The notes: generated by a model from the letters alone, not told the origin. A DNA stretch of 64,000 nt from Microbacterium forte (GCF_031885415.1 NZ_CP116871.1:2976001-3040000), one strand, 5' to 3'. Positions 18,573-27,149 are shown, numbered from the stretch's first letter. Translations and numbers: made by a program.

Positions 18573-19310
18573 ATGACCCGATCCGTTGCTCTCGAGCTCG
18601 CCGTGCAGGACCCGACCGGAGTGCGCATCGCCGGCGCTGTCGGCGCCGTGCGCGTCGAGCTCGCTCAGGCTCTGCCTCTCGGCGGCCTCACTCCGTCGCC
18701 GGCGACCCTCGACCTGTCGATCGACGCGGCACGAGCCGTCGGGGTCGAGGTGCATGTGCTCGTCCGGCCCCGAGCCGGCGGTTTCACCTACTCCGCCGAC
18801 GAGATCGCGATCGCAGAGAGCGATGTCCGCCGTGCGATCGAGGCGGGCGCCGACGGTGTCGTGATCGGTGCGCTCGACGAAGAGGGGCTGCTCGACATCC
18901 CCGCCATGCGGCGCCTGCGCGACGCCGCCGGCGGAGCATCCGTCACCCTGCATCGCGCGATCGACGTGACTCCCGACCCCGTGGCGACGCTCGTCGCCGC
19001 CAGGGATCTCGGCCTTCGCCGTGTGCTCACCTCGGGTGGCGCCTCGGTCGCGATCGACGGCATCGACACCCTGCGCGCGCTCGTCGCCGAGGCGGCCGGA
19101 GAGATCGAGATCATGGCGGGCAGCGGAGTGGATGCCGCCAGCGCTCCCGCCCTCGTCGCAGCGGGCGTCGACGCTCTGCACTTCTCCGCCAAGCGCATGG
19201 TGCACGAAGACGGCGGAGTGCGCATGGGGTCGGCATCGGACGGCGTCGGTGGATACGAGGTCACCGACCTCGCGATCGCCCAGGGCGTCATCGCCGCGCT
19301 GTCGAACTGA
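18573..19310 (+). CDS. cutC: CutC family copper homeostasis/TIM-barrel protein
   Basis: A 245-residue TIM-barrel protein of the CutC family. Characteristic segments are GGLTPSPATL, VHVLVRPRAGGFTYSADE, VTLHRAIDVTPDP, RVLTSGGASVA and the C-terminal HFSAKRMVHE. CutC was linked to copper tolerance in E. coli, but its biochemical role is not settled and later work questioned a direct role. The start at 18573 gives the family's usual length. It diverges from the MarR-MFS operon and is not obviously linked to its neighbours. Confidence 0.9.
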   Translation: MTRSVALELAVQDPTGVRIAGAVGAVRVELAQALPLGGLTPSPATLDLSIDAARAVGVEVHVLVRPRAGGFTYSADEIAIAESDVRRAIEAGADGVVIGALDEEGLLDIPAMRRLRDAAGGASVTLHRAIDVTPDPVATLVAARDLGLRRVLTSGGASVAIDGIDTLRALVAEAAGEIEIMAGSGVDAASAPALVAAGVDALHFSAKRMVHEDGGVRMGSASDGVGGYEVTDLAIAQGVIAALSN

Positions 19311-19376
19311 GCCGCATCGCGCGGTCGAGCTGAGGCTCGTCCCGCAGTCGCCCTGACGCATGTCGCGCACCCTCAG

Positions 19377-19382
19377 TAGGGT
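19377..19382 (+). promoter_or_regulatory. Leaderless promoter for the hydrolase at 19389
   Basis: TAGGGT is followed by 6 nt and the GTG start at 19389. A CTGACG -35-like element lies at 19353-19358 (18-bp spacer). Confidence 0.55.
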
Positions 19383-19388
19383 GGGGGC

Positions 19389-20243
19389 GTGACCGATACG
19401 CGCGAATTCACGGATGCCGACGGCATCGCCATCGTCTACGACGTGCACCCGGCGGTGGGCGATGCGCGGGGAGTCGTGCAGCTGCTGCACGGTGTGGGCG
19501 AGCACGCCGGGCGCTACGGGGCGCTGATCGCCGCGCTGACCGAGGCCGGCTTCATCGTCTACGCCGACGATCACCGAGGGCACGGTCGCACCGGCATCCG
19601 CCAGCACGGAGGCCCCGCCAAGCTCGGCCGCCTCGGCAAGGGCGGACTGCGCGCGGCGCAGGCGGCGATCTGGCAGCTCACCGGCATCATCAAGGACGAG
19701 CACCCCGACCTGCCGCTCGTGCTGCTCGGACACTCGTGGGGATCGTTCCTCGCGCAGATGCTCGTGAACGACCACCCCGAGGCGTGGGATGCCGTGATCC
19801 TCTCGGGGTCGGCTCTGCGCACACCCGGATCGCTCAACGCGGCACCGCTCAACGCCCGCTGGGCGGCGGACGACGCCACCGGCCTCGAATGGCTGAGTCG
19901 CGACCCCGCCGTGTGGACCTCGTTCGATGAGGATCCGCTCACCACGGATCAGCCGCTTCTGAAACTGTTCGGCCCGGTCGAGGCGGCCAAGCTCTACGGT
20001 CGCCCGCGCAAGGACCTCGGCCGCGACATCCCGCTGCTGCTGCTCGTCGGCCGCGACGACCCGGTCGGCGGCCCCCGCAGCGTGCACAAGCTCGCCGACG
20101 AGTACCGCACGCGATCGGGGCTCATCGACATCACGACGCTGGTCTACCCCGATGCGCGTCACGAGATCTTCAACGAGCTGCAGCAGGACGAGGTGCGGGC
20201 CGACATCCTGTCGTGGCTCGACACCCGCATCCCTCCGCGCTGA
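19389..20243 (+). CDS. Alpha/beta hydrolase, monoacylglycerol-lipase-like (serine aminopeptidase S33)
   Basis: A 284-residue alpha/beta-hydrolase with the features of the Hydrolase_4 / monoglyceride-lipase group: the HGVGEHAGRY oxyanion segment near residue 37, DHRGHGRTG near 64, the GHSWGS nucleophile elbow near 118, and the late DARHEIFNE with the catalytic His. It probably cleaves medium- or long-chain esters. The start is a GTG placed for leaderless translation. A palindromic repeat element lies about 30 bp past its stop. Confidence 0.87.
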   Translation: MTDTREFTDADGIAIVYDVHPAVGDARGVVQLLHGVGEHAGRYGALIAALTEAGFIVYADDHRGHGRTGIRQHGGPAKLGRLGKGGLRAAQAAIWQLTGIIKDEHPDLPLVLLGHSWGSFLAQMLVNDHPEAWDAVILSGSALRTPGSLNAAPLNARWAADDATGLEWLSRDPAVWTSFDEDPLTTDQPLLKLFGPVEAAKLYGRPRKDLGRDIPLLLLVGRDDPVGGPRSVHKLADEYRTRSGLIDITTLVYPDARHEIFNELQQDEVRADILSWLDTRIPPR

Positions 20244-20271
20244 GCCGTCGCGCGGCGGAGCGGGCTTCTGT

Positions 20272-20380
20272 CCGGTCGTTGAGCGAGCAGCGAAGCAGCG
20301 AGACGAAACGTGGCGAGTGCACGCAATCGGCTCACTGCGTTTCGTCTCGGTCGGCTTCGCCGTCCTCTCTCAACGACCGG
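20272..20380. repeat. 109-bp palindromic repeat element (two complementary arms)
   Basis: The left arm (20272-20310, starting CCGGTCGTTGAGCGAG, ending GAGACGAAACG) is complementary, with small differences, to the right arm (20338-20380), leaving a loop of about 27 nt. The folded RNA would be a long hairpin. A second copy of the left arm, 36 of 39 positions identical, lies inside a coding sequence at 53688-53726. It follows the hydrolase gene and could also act as its terminator. Confidence 0.75.
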
Positions 20381-20512
20381 GGTCGGGCGCCTTTTCGCGC
20401 GTCCGAGTGTTACGCCCGATGAACCCCCGTTACAGCGGGTGAATCCGCGTGACGTCATCCCGGCATACCGGTCTTCCCTCCGCATAGATTCGCGGCGAGA
20501 GGCAGGTGTGGG

Positions 20513-21250
20513 GTGGGTTTCGAAGACGAGTGGCGTGCGTGGCATGACTCGCGGGAGCGCTATGCCGGCGCCGAGTACGGCCCGGCCGCGCTCGAGTCGA
20601 CGAACTGGCTCATCACCGAGCCCGCTGCCGTCGAGGGGGTGCCCGGGCTCTGGGCGCTCACGGGAGACGGAGGGATCCGCGGCAGCGATCTCGGCACCAC
20701 CGGGTCGGTCGTCACGCTGAGGGGCCGTGACACGCTGCGGCTCGGACGCCGCGAGCTGCGCGTCTTCGACAGGCGGGGGGAGGTGGCGCTGCGGGTGTTC
20801 AACCCGAGGCGGCCGGAGCGGGAGCGGTTCAGCGCGATCGACGCGTATCCGCCTCGGAAGGGATGGCGGATCGCCGCGGTGTTCGAGCCGACGCCCGGCG
20901 AGACGATCACCGTCACCTCGGTGGATGGTCGCTCGCACGAGTCCGACCTCGCCGGTCGGCTGCGGTTCACGCTCGACGGCGTCGCGGTGGCGCTCGCCGC
21001 GACCCGCACGCCCCAGGGCGGCCTGAGCGCGATCTTCGCCGACGGCACCAACGGCACCGAGACATATCGCTTCCGCTTCCTGCCGATCGAAGAACCGGCA
21101 TCCGACGGCTCCGTGGTCATCGACTTCAACCGCGCATACCTGCCTCCGTGCGCCTTCTCCGATCAATACGTGTGCCCGCAGCCGCCGCCGGGCAATCGCT
21201 TCTCGGCGCCGATCCGCGCGGGCGAGCGGGCTGTCGTGCTCGGGCGGTGA
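20513..21250 (+). CDS. DUF1684 domain-containing protein
   Basis: A 245-residue protein whose second half has the hallmark DUF1684 end: the FLPI segment, then VVIDFNRAYLPPCAFSDQY followed by VCPQPPPGNR. The family is mostly beta-strand, soluble and of unknown function. There is no signal peptide. The start is a GTG at 20513 preceded by GAGAGGCAGG. No operon partner: 49 bp separate it from the lipoate ligase gene, which has its own promoter. Confidence 0.85.
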   Translation: MGFEDEWRAWHDSRERYAGAEYGPAALESTNWLITEPAAVEGVPGLWALTGDGGIRGSDLGTTGSVVTLRGRDTLRLGRRELRVFDRRGEVALRVFNPRRPERERFSAIDAYPPRKGWRIAAVFEPTPGETITVTSVDGRSHESDLAGRLRFTLDGVAVALAATRTPQGGLSAIFADGTNGTETYRFRFLPIEEPASDGSVVIDFNRAYLPPCAFSDQYVCPQPPPGNRFSAPIRAGERAVVLGR

Positions 21251-21287
21251 ATCCGCGGCGGACCGCGCCCCAGCGACGGCCTCGCCT

Positions 21288-21293
21288 TAAGCT
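21288..21293 (+). promoter_or_regulatory. Leaderless -10 box TAAGCT for the lipoate ligase operon
   Basis: TAAGCT is followed by GTAATC and the GTG start at 21300. No ribosome site is present. Confidence 0.55.
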
Positions 21294-21299
21294 GTAATC

Positions 21300-22349
21300 G
21301 TGCACGGTGAATTCAAGGTTCCAGGAGGAAAGCTCGTCGTCGTCGACCTCGAGGTCGAAGACGGGAGGATCGCTCGCTTCCGGCTCGCCGGCGACTTCTT
21401 CCTCGAACCCGACACGGCACTCGACGACATCGACCGGGCGGTCACCGGACTGCCGGTCGAGACGGATGCCACGGCCATCGCCGCGGCGGTGCGCGGTGCG
21501 CTGCCCGAGGGTGCGCAGCTGCTCGGGTTCACTCCCGAAGCCGTCGGCACGGCCGTGCGTCGAGCACTCGTCACGGCACCGGGGTGGAACGACTTCGACT
21601 GGGAGATCGTGCACGAGAAGGCGGTCTCGCCGCGCATGAACCTCGCGCTCGACGAGGTGCTCACCTCTCGGGTCGGTGAGGGGCGCCGTCGTCCGACGCT
21701 GCGCATCTGGGAGTGGGACCAGTCGGCCGTCGTCATCGGCTCGTTCCAGTCGTACCGCAACGAGGTCGACCCCGAAGGTGCTGCCCGCCACGGATTCGAC
21801 GTCGTTCGCCGCATCTCGGGCGGTGGCGCGATGCTCATGGCCGCGGGGCAGATCATCACCTACTCGCTCTACGTGCCGGCATCCCTCGTGCAGGGCATGA
21901 CCTTCGCCGACTCCTACGCCTTTCTCGACGACTGGGTGCTGCAGGCGCTGCGCTCGCTCGGCATCGACGCGATCTACCAGCCGCTCAACGACATCGCCAG
22001 CTCCTCGGGCAAGATCGGCGGAGCCGCGCAGAAGCGCCTCGCCAACGGGGGAGTGCTGCACCACGCGACCCTCTCGTACGACATCGACGGCCAGACGATG
22101 ACCGAGGTGCTGCGCATCGGCCGCGAGAAGCTCAGCGACAAGGGAACCACCTCGGCGGCGAAGCGGGTGGATCCGCTGCGCAGCCAGACCGGACTCTCAC
22201 GGGCCGAGATCATCGAGCGCTTCAAGGACACGTTCCGCTCGCTCACCTCGGCGGAAGACGGCGCGATCAGTGCCGACGAGTATGCGGACGCCGAGGCGCT
22301 GGTCGAGTCGAAGTTCGCCACGGACACGTGGCTGCATCGGGTTCCGTGA
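21300..22349 (+). CDS. Lipoate-protein ligase A family protein
   Basis: A 349-residue member of the LplA/BPL catalytic family, which attaches lipoate to the lipoyl domains of 2-oxoacid dehydrogenases and GcvH. Seen: a separate N-terminal domain (about 1-95), NLALDEVL near 117, the RRISGGGAML lipoate-binding loop near 178, and SSGKIGGAAQKR with the catalytic Lys. The accessory domain sits at the N-terminus rather than the C-terminus as in E. coli LplA, an arrangement often seen in actinobacteria. Its stop overlaps the start of the methyltransferase gene (GTGA), so the two proteins are translationally coupled. Confidence 0.87.
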   Translation: MHGEFKVPGGKLVVVDLEVEDGRIARFRLAGDFFLEPDTALDDIDRAVTGLPVETDATAIAAAVRGALPEGAQLLGFTPEAVGTAVRRALVTAPGWNDFDWEIVHEKAVSPRMNLALDEVLTSRVGEGRRRPTLRIWEWDQSAVVIGSFQSYRNEVDPEGAARHGFDVVRRISGGGAMLMAAGQIITYSLYVPASLVQGMTFADSYAFLDDWVLQALRSLGIDAIYQPLNDIASSSGKIGGAAQKRLANGGVLHHATLSYDIDGQTMTEVLRIGREKLSDKGTTSAAKRVDPLRSQTGLSRAEIIERFKDTFRSLTSAEDGAISADEYADAEALVESKFATDTWLHRVP

Positions 22350-23347
22350 CCGACCCCTCGCCTGCACCTGCGTCTGATCCGGCGACGCCTGCCCCCGTCG
22401 TCCGCGGCGACGTCTCGATCATCCAGGGCGACAATCTCGCGGTCACGGCGACCCTGCCGTCGGCATCCTTCACGCTCGTCTACCTCGACCCGCCGTTCAA
22501 CACGGGGCGCACGCAGGAGCGCCAGGTCGTCACGGCCCGTCGCACGTTCACAACTCAGCACGAAACGGGCGCCGACGGCGTCGCAGCCACGGAATCCCGC
22601 GGGTCGGATGCCGCAGCCGACCCGATTCTGCTGAATACTGAACCGGCGGGCCCCGGGGCCGAGGTGCGACACGGGTTCCACGGCCACGCGTACGAGCGGG
22701 TGCGCGGCATGCTGCGCACCTATGACGACCGCTTCGACGACTACGGCGCTTTCCTGATGCCGCGGCTCGAGGAGGCCTGGCGGCTGCTCGCCGACGACGG
22801 CACGCTCTATCTGCACCTCGACTACCGCGAGGCGCACTACGCCAAGGTCATGCTCGATGCGGTGTTCGGCCGTGACTGCTTTCTCAACGAGCTCATCTGG
22901 GCCTACGACTACGGCGCGAAGTCGCGCCGCCGCTGGCCGACCAAGCACGACACGATCCTCGTCTACGTCAAGAACCCGCGCGAGTACGTGTTCAACGCCG
23001 ACGACATCGATCGAGAGCCCTACATGGCGCCCGGCCTCGTCACGCCCGAGAAGGCCGCACGCGGCAAGCTGCCCACCGATGTCTGGTGGCACACGATCGT
23101 GCCGACGACCGGACGTGAGAAGACGGGGTATCCGACGCAGAAGCCCGAGGGAATCCTGCGGCGCATCGTGCGGGCATCCAGCCGCCCCGGCGACCGCGTG
23201 CTCGACCTCTTCGCCGGCAGCGGCACGACCGGAGCCGTGGCCTCGGCCCTCGGGCGCGACGCCGTGCTCGTCGACGACAATCCCGAGGCGGTGCGCGTGA
23301 TGACCGAGCGGATGCCGCACGCCGTGGTGTCGCGCGTCGGGGAGTAG
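22346..23347 (+). CDS. Site-specific DNA methyltransferase (N-6 adenine/N-4 cytosine), beta-type motif order
   Basis: A 333-residue SAM-dependent amino-methyltransferase. The catalytic motif IV is DPPFNTG near residue 46 and the SAM-binding motif I, DLFAGSGTTG, lies near 290, so the order is that of the beta class. TGYPTQKPEGILRRIV is the usual motif X region. The segment after DPPFNTG (about 55-105) is Ala/Thr-rich and looks like a variable insert. No restriction endonuclease or specificity subunit is nearby, so it is probably an orphan methylase with a regulatory or protective role. It starts at a GTG overlapping the lipoate ligase stop. Confidence 0.88.
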   Translation: MTDPSPAPASDPATPAPVVRGDVSIIQGDNLAVTATLPSASFTLVYLDPPFNTGRTQERQVVTARRTFTTQHETGADGVAATESRGSDAAADPILLNTEPAGPGAEVRHGFHGHAYERVRGMLRTYDDRFDDYGAFLMPRLEEAWRLLADDGTLYLHLDYREAHYAKVMLDAVFGRDCFLNELIWAYDYGAKSRRRWPTKHDTILVYVKNPREYVFNADDIDREPYMAPGLVTPEKAARGKLPTDVWWHTIVPTTGREKTGYPTQKPEGILRRIVRASSRPGDRVLDLFAGSGTTGAVASALGRDAVLVDDNPEAVRVMTERMPHAVVSRVGE

Positions 23348-23412
23348 GAGGGGCATCTTTCGACGCACCCGCGAATGTCGGAAACTCTGACTACTGTCGC
23401 GGTATGACCAGT

Positions 23413-23418
23413 TATACT
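23413..23418 (+). promoter_or_regulatory. Leaderless -10 box TATACT for the toxin-antitoxin pair
   Basis: TATACT is followed by CTTCCC and the ATG at 23425. It is one of the best -10 boxes in the window. The start region is the likely site of antitoxin autorepression. Confidence 0.55.
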
Positions 23419-23424
23419 CTTCCC

Positions 23425-23670
23425 ATGAAGACGGCGATCTCCGTGCCCGATGGCGACTTCGCTCGTTTCGAACGCGTGGCTGCGCGACACGGCATGAACC
23501 GGTCGGAGTTCTTCCAGCTCGCCGGGCGACGACTGGCTGATGAGTTGGAAGGCTCTTCGGACCTGACCCGTATCGCGAACCAGATCTTGGCTCAGGCCGA
23601 TACCGATGCCGACGATGAGTTGTTCGTGCGAGGCAACGAACAGCGGCTGCGCGAGAGCACCGACTGGTGA
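23425..23670 (+). CDS. MazE-like antitoxin (ribbon-helix-helix)
   Basis: An 81-residue protein whose N-terminus KTAISVPDGDFARFERVAARHG, read here in two parts (KTAISVPDGDF, then ARFERVAARHG), followed by MNRSEFFQLAGR, is a ribbon-helix-helix DNA-binding fold. The acidic C-terminal half would wrap the toxin. It overlaps the toxin gene by 4 bp. I place the start at ATG 23425 because a TATACT box lies 6 nt before it and the RHH strand begins there; an in-frame ATG at 23404 would overlap the promoter. It probably represses its own operon together with the toxin. Confidence 0.82.
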   Translation: MKTAISVPDGDFARFERVAARHGMNRSEFFQLAGRRLADELEGSSDLTRIANQILAQADTDADDELFVRGNEQRLRESTDW

Positions 23671-24011
23671 TCCGCAGAGGCGACATCGTCTGGGTCGACT
23701 TCGGGATTCCGCGAGGCTCGGAACCGGCGAAAGTGCGTCCGTCCGTTGTAGTGCAAGAGGACTGGCTGCTCGACACGAACGTCACTACCGTCCTCGTCGT
23801 GCCACTGACCTCGAACACCGCTCTCGAGGGGTTTCCGGGCAACGTACTGGTGCCGGCCGCGGCGTCAGGGCTCGATCGCGACTCGGTGGCGAACGTGAGT
23901 CAGATCGGTCCGGTCACACGCGAGTTCGTCGACACCTACCCGGCCGGCCACCTCGCGCCATATCTGATGGCGCAGATCGGGACCGGCATCCGTCTCGTCC
24001 TGGGAGTCTGA
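23667..24011 (+). CDS. MazF/PemK-type endoribonuclease toxin
   Basis: A 114-residue member of the PemK/MazF family. The N-terminal RRGDIVWVDFG and KVRPSVVVQED, the central TTVLVVPLTSN and the later ANVSQIGPVTRE match the fold that cleaves mRNA at short sequence motifs. The start is a GTG overlapping the antitoxin stop (GTGA). Base composition is slightly lower in GC than the neighbours, consistent with the mobility of such modules, but no mobile-element borders are visible. Confidence 0.88.
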   Translation: MIRRGDIVWVDFGIPRGSEPAKVRPSVVVQEDWLLDTNVTTVLVVPLTSNTALEGFPGNVLVPAAASGLDRDSVANVSQIGPVTREFVDTYPAGHLAPYLMAQIGTGIRLVLGV

Positions 24012-24126
24012 GGCGCCCGTCGTCACGTTTCATGCCGATCCCCTTCCGGTCACGCATGAGATGAAGATGGCTGCGGAGAGAAGGTGATCGCTATCGTGGG
24101 CGTCACCACCGAGCGGAGGGCTTCCC

Positions 24127-25086
24127 ATGGGCGAGCACGTGAATGTCGACAATTTCGTCGTGGCGGAGACGGCGCGGATGTTCGCCGCCCTGCAGGCCGC
24201 GGCGGGCGGGGTGAACACGTTCCGCCACAATTCCGAGCCCGCCCCGATCGACGAACAAGCAGTGGTGCGCCTGAACCGGGACACGCTGTACAGCTTCGCC
24301 ATCGCGGATATCAATGCGGGGGCGACGCTGACGCTTCCCGATGCGGGAGACCGTTACATGTCCGCGATGATCGTCAACGAGAGCCACCTGATCAACCGGA
24401 TCTTCCACACGGCCGGTTCGTTCGAGCTGACACCCGAGGAGTTCGGCTCACCTCACGTGCTGATCGCCGTTCGCATCCTCGCCGACCCGGATGACGAGGC
24501 CGACCTGGCTGTCGTGGGAGATCTGCAGAAGGGGATCAGCGTCGAAGCGCGCTCGTCGGCCCCATTCGTCCTCGCCGAATACGATGCCGAATCGCTCGAG
24601 GAGACGCGCGGCGCCCTGTTGACGCTCGCGAAGGGTGTCGGCGGGTACCGCGGGATGTTCGGCACGGCCGAGGAGATCATCCCGGTTCGGCATCTGATCG
24701 GCACAGCATCCGGCTGGGGCGGGCTGCCCGAATCGGAGGCCGTCTATGTCGGCGTCGACACCGCACTCCCGCCAGGCAGCTACACCATGACGATGAGGGA
24801 TGCGCCGGTCGATGCGTTCTGGTCGATCTCGGTCTACAACGCCGAGGGGTACTTCGAGCCCAACGTCGCCGGTCGCTACACGATCAACAGCATCACCGCG
24901 GAGAAGGCGCCCGACGGTTCCGTCACGGTCCGTTTCGTCGACGATCCCGACACCCGCACCCCGAATGCGATTCCTGTGCCTCCGGGGTGGAACCTTCTGG
25001 TGCGTCTCTACCGTCCGAAGGCCGCCTACTTCGACGGCAGCTGGACCGTGCCGCTGATCACCGCCGACTTGCCACGCACGCCGTAG
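24127..25086 (+). CDS. DUF1254/DUF1214 domain-containing protein
   Basis: A 319-residue protein. The first part (ARMFAALQAAAGGVNTF, RLNRDTLYSFAIADI) matches the DUF1254 region, and the C-terminal part (AFWSISVYNAEGYFEPN, then RYTINS and PPGWNLLVRLYRP) matches DUF1214. The family is widespread, often annotated as lipid-associated or carboxylesterase-like without proof; many members are secreted, but no signal peptide is visible here. The ATG follows GGAGGG at good spacing. It is probably a single-gene transcript. Confidence 0.82.
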   Translation: MGEHVNVDNFVVAETARMFAALQAAAGGVNTFRHNSEPAPIDEQAVVRLNRDTLYSFAIADINAGATLTLPDAGDRYMSAMIVNESHLINRIFHTAGSFELTPEEFGSPHVLIAVRILADPDDEADLAVVGDLQKGISVEARSSAPFVLAEYDAESLEETRGALLTLAKGVGGYRGMFGTAEEIIPVRHLIGTASGWGGLPESEAVYVGVDTALPPGSYTMTMRDAPVDAFWSISVYNAEGYFEPNVAGRYTINSITAEKAPDGSVTVRFVDDPDTRTPNAIPVPPGWNLLVRLYRPKAAYFDGSWTVPLITADLPRTP

Positions 25087-25153
25087 TTTCGCGGAGTCCG
25101 GTGTGAGTGAGTCTCGGCGTGCGAGTGAGTCTCGTCGTGACAGGGTGAGAGTC

Positions 25154-26620
25154 ATGACCGAGTACGTCGAGGTGCAGACCGCCGCGGGGCGGGTTCGAGG
25201 GCGCTGGCGCCCGACGACGGGAGGGCGCGGGGCTCCGCGATCGGCCGCGTTCCTCGGCATCCCGTTCGCCGAGCCGCCGATCGGCGGACTCCGATTCCAG
25301 GCACCGGTGCCGAAGGCGCCGTGGGAGGGCGTGCTCGACACGCTCGAGTTCGCGGCGACCGCGCAGCGCGGCGACCCCGGTGTGACGCTGATCCCCGAGC
25401 CGAGCGTCGAGGGCGACTCGACCCTGAACGTGAACGTGTTCACGCCCGACCCCGAGGCTTCGGGCCTGCCCGTGCTCGTCTGGATCCATGGCGGCGGATA
25501 CTTCGCCGGTTCGCCGGCTAGCCCCTGGTACGACGGCCGCAACTTCAACCGCGACGGCGTCGTCACCGTGTCGATCTCGTACCGGCTCGGCGTCGACGGC
25601 TTCGGCTGGATCGAGGATGCTCCGTCGAACCGCGGCGTGCGCGACTGGCTGCTCGCGCTCGAATGGGTGCAGCAGAACATCGCCGCATTCGGCGGAGACC
25701 CGAGCCGCGTGACGATCGCGGGACAGTCCGCGGGCGGCGGGGCGGTGCTCACCCTGCTCGGCATGGAGAAGGCGCAGCACCTGTTCCACGCGGTCTACGC
25801 GATCTCGGGGGCGTTGGGCGATGTGTCGGCGACTCGCGCCGAGGCGTTCGGGCGTGCGCTCGCCGCCTCGGGTGGGGTGGCTCCGACAGTGGCCGGACTG
25901 TCGACGCTGTCGGACGAGCGCCTGCTCGCGCTGCAGAAGAAGGCGACCCAGCTCGGGCCGTCGTCACTGACGACCGTGATCGAGGAGGGGCTGCCACTCG
26001 GCCCGACGATCGACGGCGACCTGCTTCCGCGGCCGACCCGGGAGTCGTTGCGTGCCGGCGTCGGTGCCGACAAGCCACTGGTGATCGGCGCGACCGACGA
26101 CGAGTTCACGATGGCGTTCGCGGGAAAAACGGCGAAGGCATTGCGGTGGGTACCGCAGTCCGTGCTGCTGAACCGGTTCGGTGTGCCCAAGAGCATCCGT
26201 GCCGAGTATCTCGCCGCGAATGCCGACGTCGTGAGTCTCGGCAAGGCGCGTCTCGCGGGCCGGGTGCTGACAGATCGGATGTTCCGCACCACCGTGCCGG
26301 GCATCGCGGCCGACCGTGGCGATGCCCCCACATGGCTCTACCGCTTCTCGTGGCCCTCGGGACGCTTCGGTTTCGCGGAGCACTGCCTCGACGTGCCGTT
26401 CTTCTTCGAATGCCTCGACGGCCCGTCGATGGAAGCCCTCGCGGGGCCGAACCCGCCCCAGGAACTCGCTGACGACGTGCACGGCGCCGCGGTCGCGTTC
26501 ATCACCACCGGCGATCCGGGGTGGGGCAGGCACGACGGGGATGCCGGTGTCGTGCGTGTCTACGACCGGCCCACCCGCGACGTCGATGATGCCTATGCGT
26601 CGGTGCGGGCGCTGCTCTGA
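25154..26620 (+). CDS. Type-B carboxylesterase/lipase
   Basis: A 488-residue enzyme of the carboxylesterase type B family. The oxyanion-hole HGGGYFAGSPAS near 114, nucleophile GQSAGGGAVL near 196, and the late FAEHCLDVPFFFE containing the catalytic His are present. There is no signal peptide, so it should act in the cytoplasm on imported esters. I chose the ATG at 25154 with GGGTGAGAG upstream; a frame from 25103 adds residues from a short direct repeat (GTGAGTGAGTCTCG twice). It ends convergent to the DUF3237 operon, with a strong hairpin between. Confidence 0.88.
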   Translation: MTEYVEVQTAAGRVRGRWRPTTGGRGAPRSAAFLGIPFAEPPIGGLRFQAPVPKAPWEGVLDTLEFAATAQRGDPGVTLIPEPSVEGDSTLNVNVFTPDPEASGLPVLVWIHGGGYFAGSPASPWYDGRNFNRDGVVTVSISYRLGVDGFGWIEDAPSNRGVRDWLLALEWVQQNIAAFGGDPSRVTIAGQSAGGGAVLTLLGMEKAQHLFHAVYAISGALGDVSATRAEAFGRALAASGGVAPTVAGLSTLSDERLLALQKKATQLGPSSLTTVIEEGLPLGPTIDGDLLPRPTRESLRAGVGADKPLVIGATDDEFTMAFAGKTAKALRWVPQSVLLNRFGVPKSIRAEYLAANADVVSLGKARLAGRVLTDRMFRTTVPGIAADRGDAPTWLYRFSWPSGRFGFAEHCLDVPFFFECLDGPSMEALAGPNPPQELADDVHGAAVAFITTGDPGWGRHDGDAGVVRVYDRPTRDVDDAYASVRALL

Positions 26621-26626
26621 GCCGAG

Positions 26627-26648
26627 CGGCCGCCCGCCGCGGCGGCCG
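26627..26648. terminator. Bidirectional terminator hairpin
   Basis: CGGCCGCC (26627-26634) pairs perfectly with GGCGGCCG (26641-26648) around a CGCCGC loop, 7 nt after the carboxylesterase stop and 4 nt from the end of the convergent DUF3237 gene. Confidence 0.6.
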
Positions 26649-26651
26649 GGC

Positions 26652-27149
26652 TCATGTCACGCGGTAGGCGCGGTAGCGCACGGCGTCCGCCTGCCGCTGG
26701 GCGACGGAGAGGAACAGCGAACGCTGCAGGTGCGCGAGCCCCGGTGCCGAGGTCTCGATCTGCACCGTGGTGCGGAAGTAGTACGACCCGGCGTCGACGT
26801 CTTCGCCGCGGCGCAGCTGCTCGAGCACGTCGGGGGTTCCGGTGCGGAGCCCCTTCGCGTGCAGCAGCAGCAGGTCGCCGTCGGTCGTGCGCGCCGAGTA
26901 GCGGCCGTCGATCTCGATCGTGCCGTCGGAGCGGACGATCTGCCAGTCGGCGCCACCGGGCAGGATCTCGGCGTCGACGGCACCGGTGACGCGGCCGCCG
27001 AGGATCGGCACGACGCGTCTGTGACCGACACTCGTGCTGCCGTGGTCTTCGAGCGGCCCGAGTCCGACGGTGACGTCGAAGGCGAACTCGAAGGTCGGCA
27101 CCGGGAGCAGATCGTGCGGGTCAGGGCTGCCCGTGGAGTCGATGCTCAT
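26652..27149 (-). CDS. DUF3237 family protein (copy 1 of 3)
   Basis: A 165-residue all-beta protein of the DUF3237 (UPF0311) family. It shares with the other two copies the order F.FAF...V near the N-terminus, PILGGRVTG, the central LPGGADW, an 'L..ARY' type strand, YYFRT and the final YRVT. Function is not established for the family; it may be an enzyme or a ligand-binding barrel. It is the last gene of a ten-gene minus-strand operon, overlapping the flavin monooxygenase gene by 4 bp. This copy is the most divergent of the three, with a longer insertion before YYFRT. Confidence 0.85.
   Translation of the reverse strand: MSIDSTGSPDPHDLLPVPTFEFAFDVTVGLGPLEDHGSTSVGHRRVVPILGGRVTGAVDAEILPGGADWQIVRSDGTIEIDGRYSARTTDGDLLLLHAKGLRTGTPDVLEQLRRGEDVDAGSYYFRTTVQIETSAPGLAHLQRSLFLSVAQRQADAVRYRAYRVT

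Noticed and set aside
22560..22660. Frameshift or foreign insertion in the methyltransferase
   Set aside because: The segment after DPPFNTG is unusual in composition, but the frame is open and the family is known to vary there, so a real break is not supported.
25100..25153. Upstream start of the carboxylesterase at 25103
   Set aside because: The extra residues come from a short direct repeat and do not resemble the family; the ATG at 25154 has a better ribosome site.
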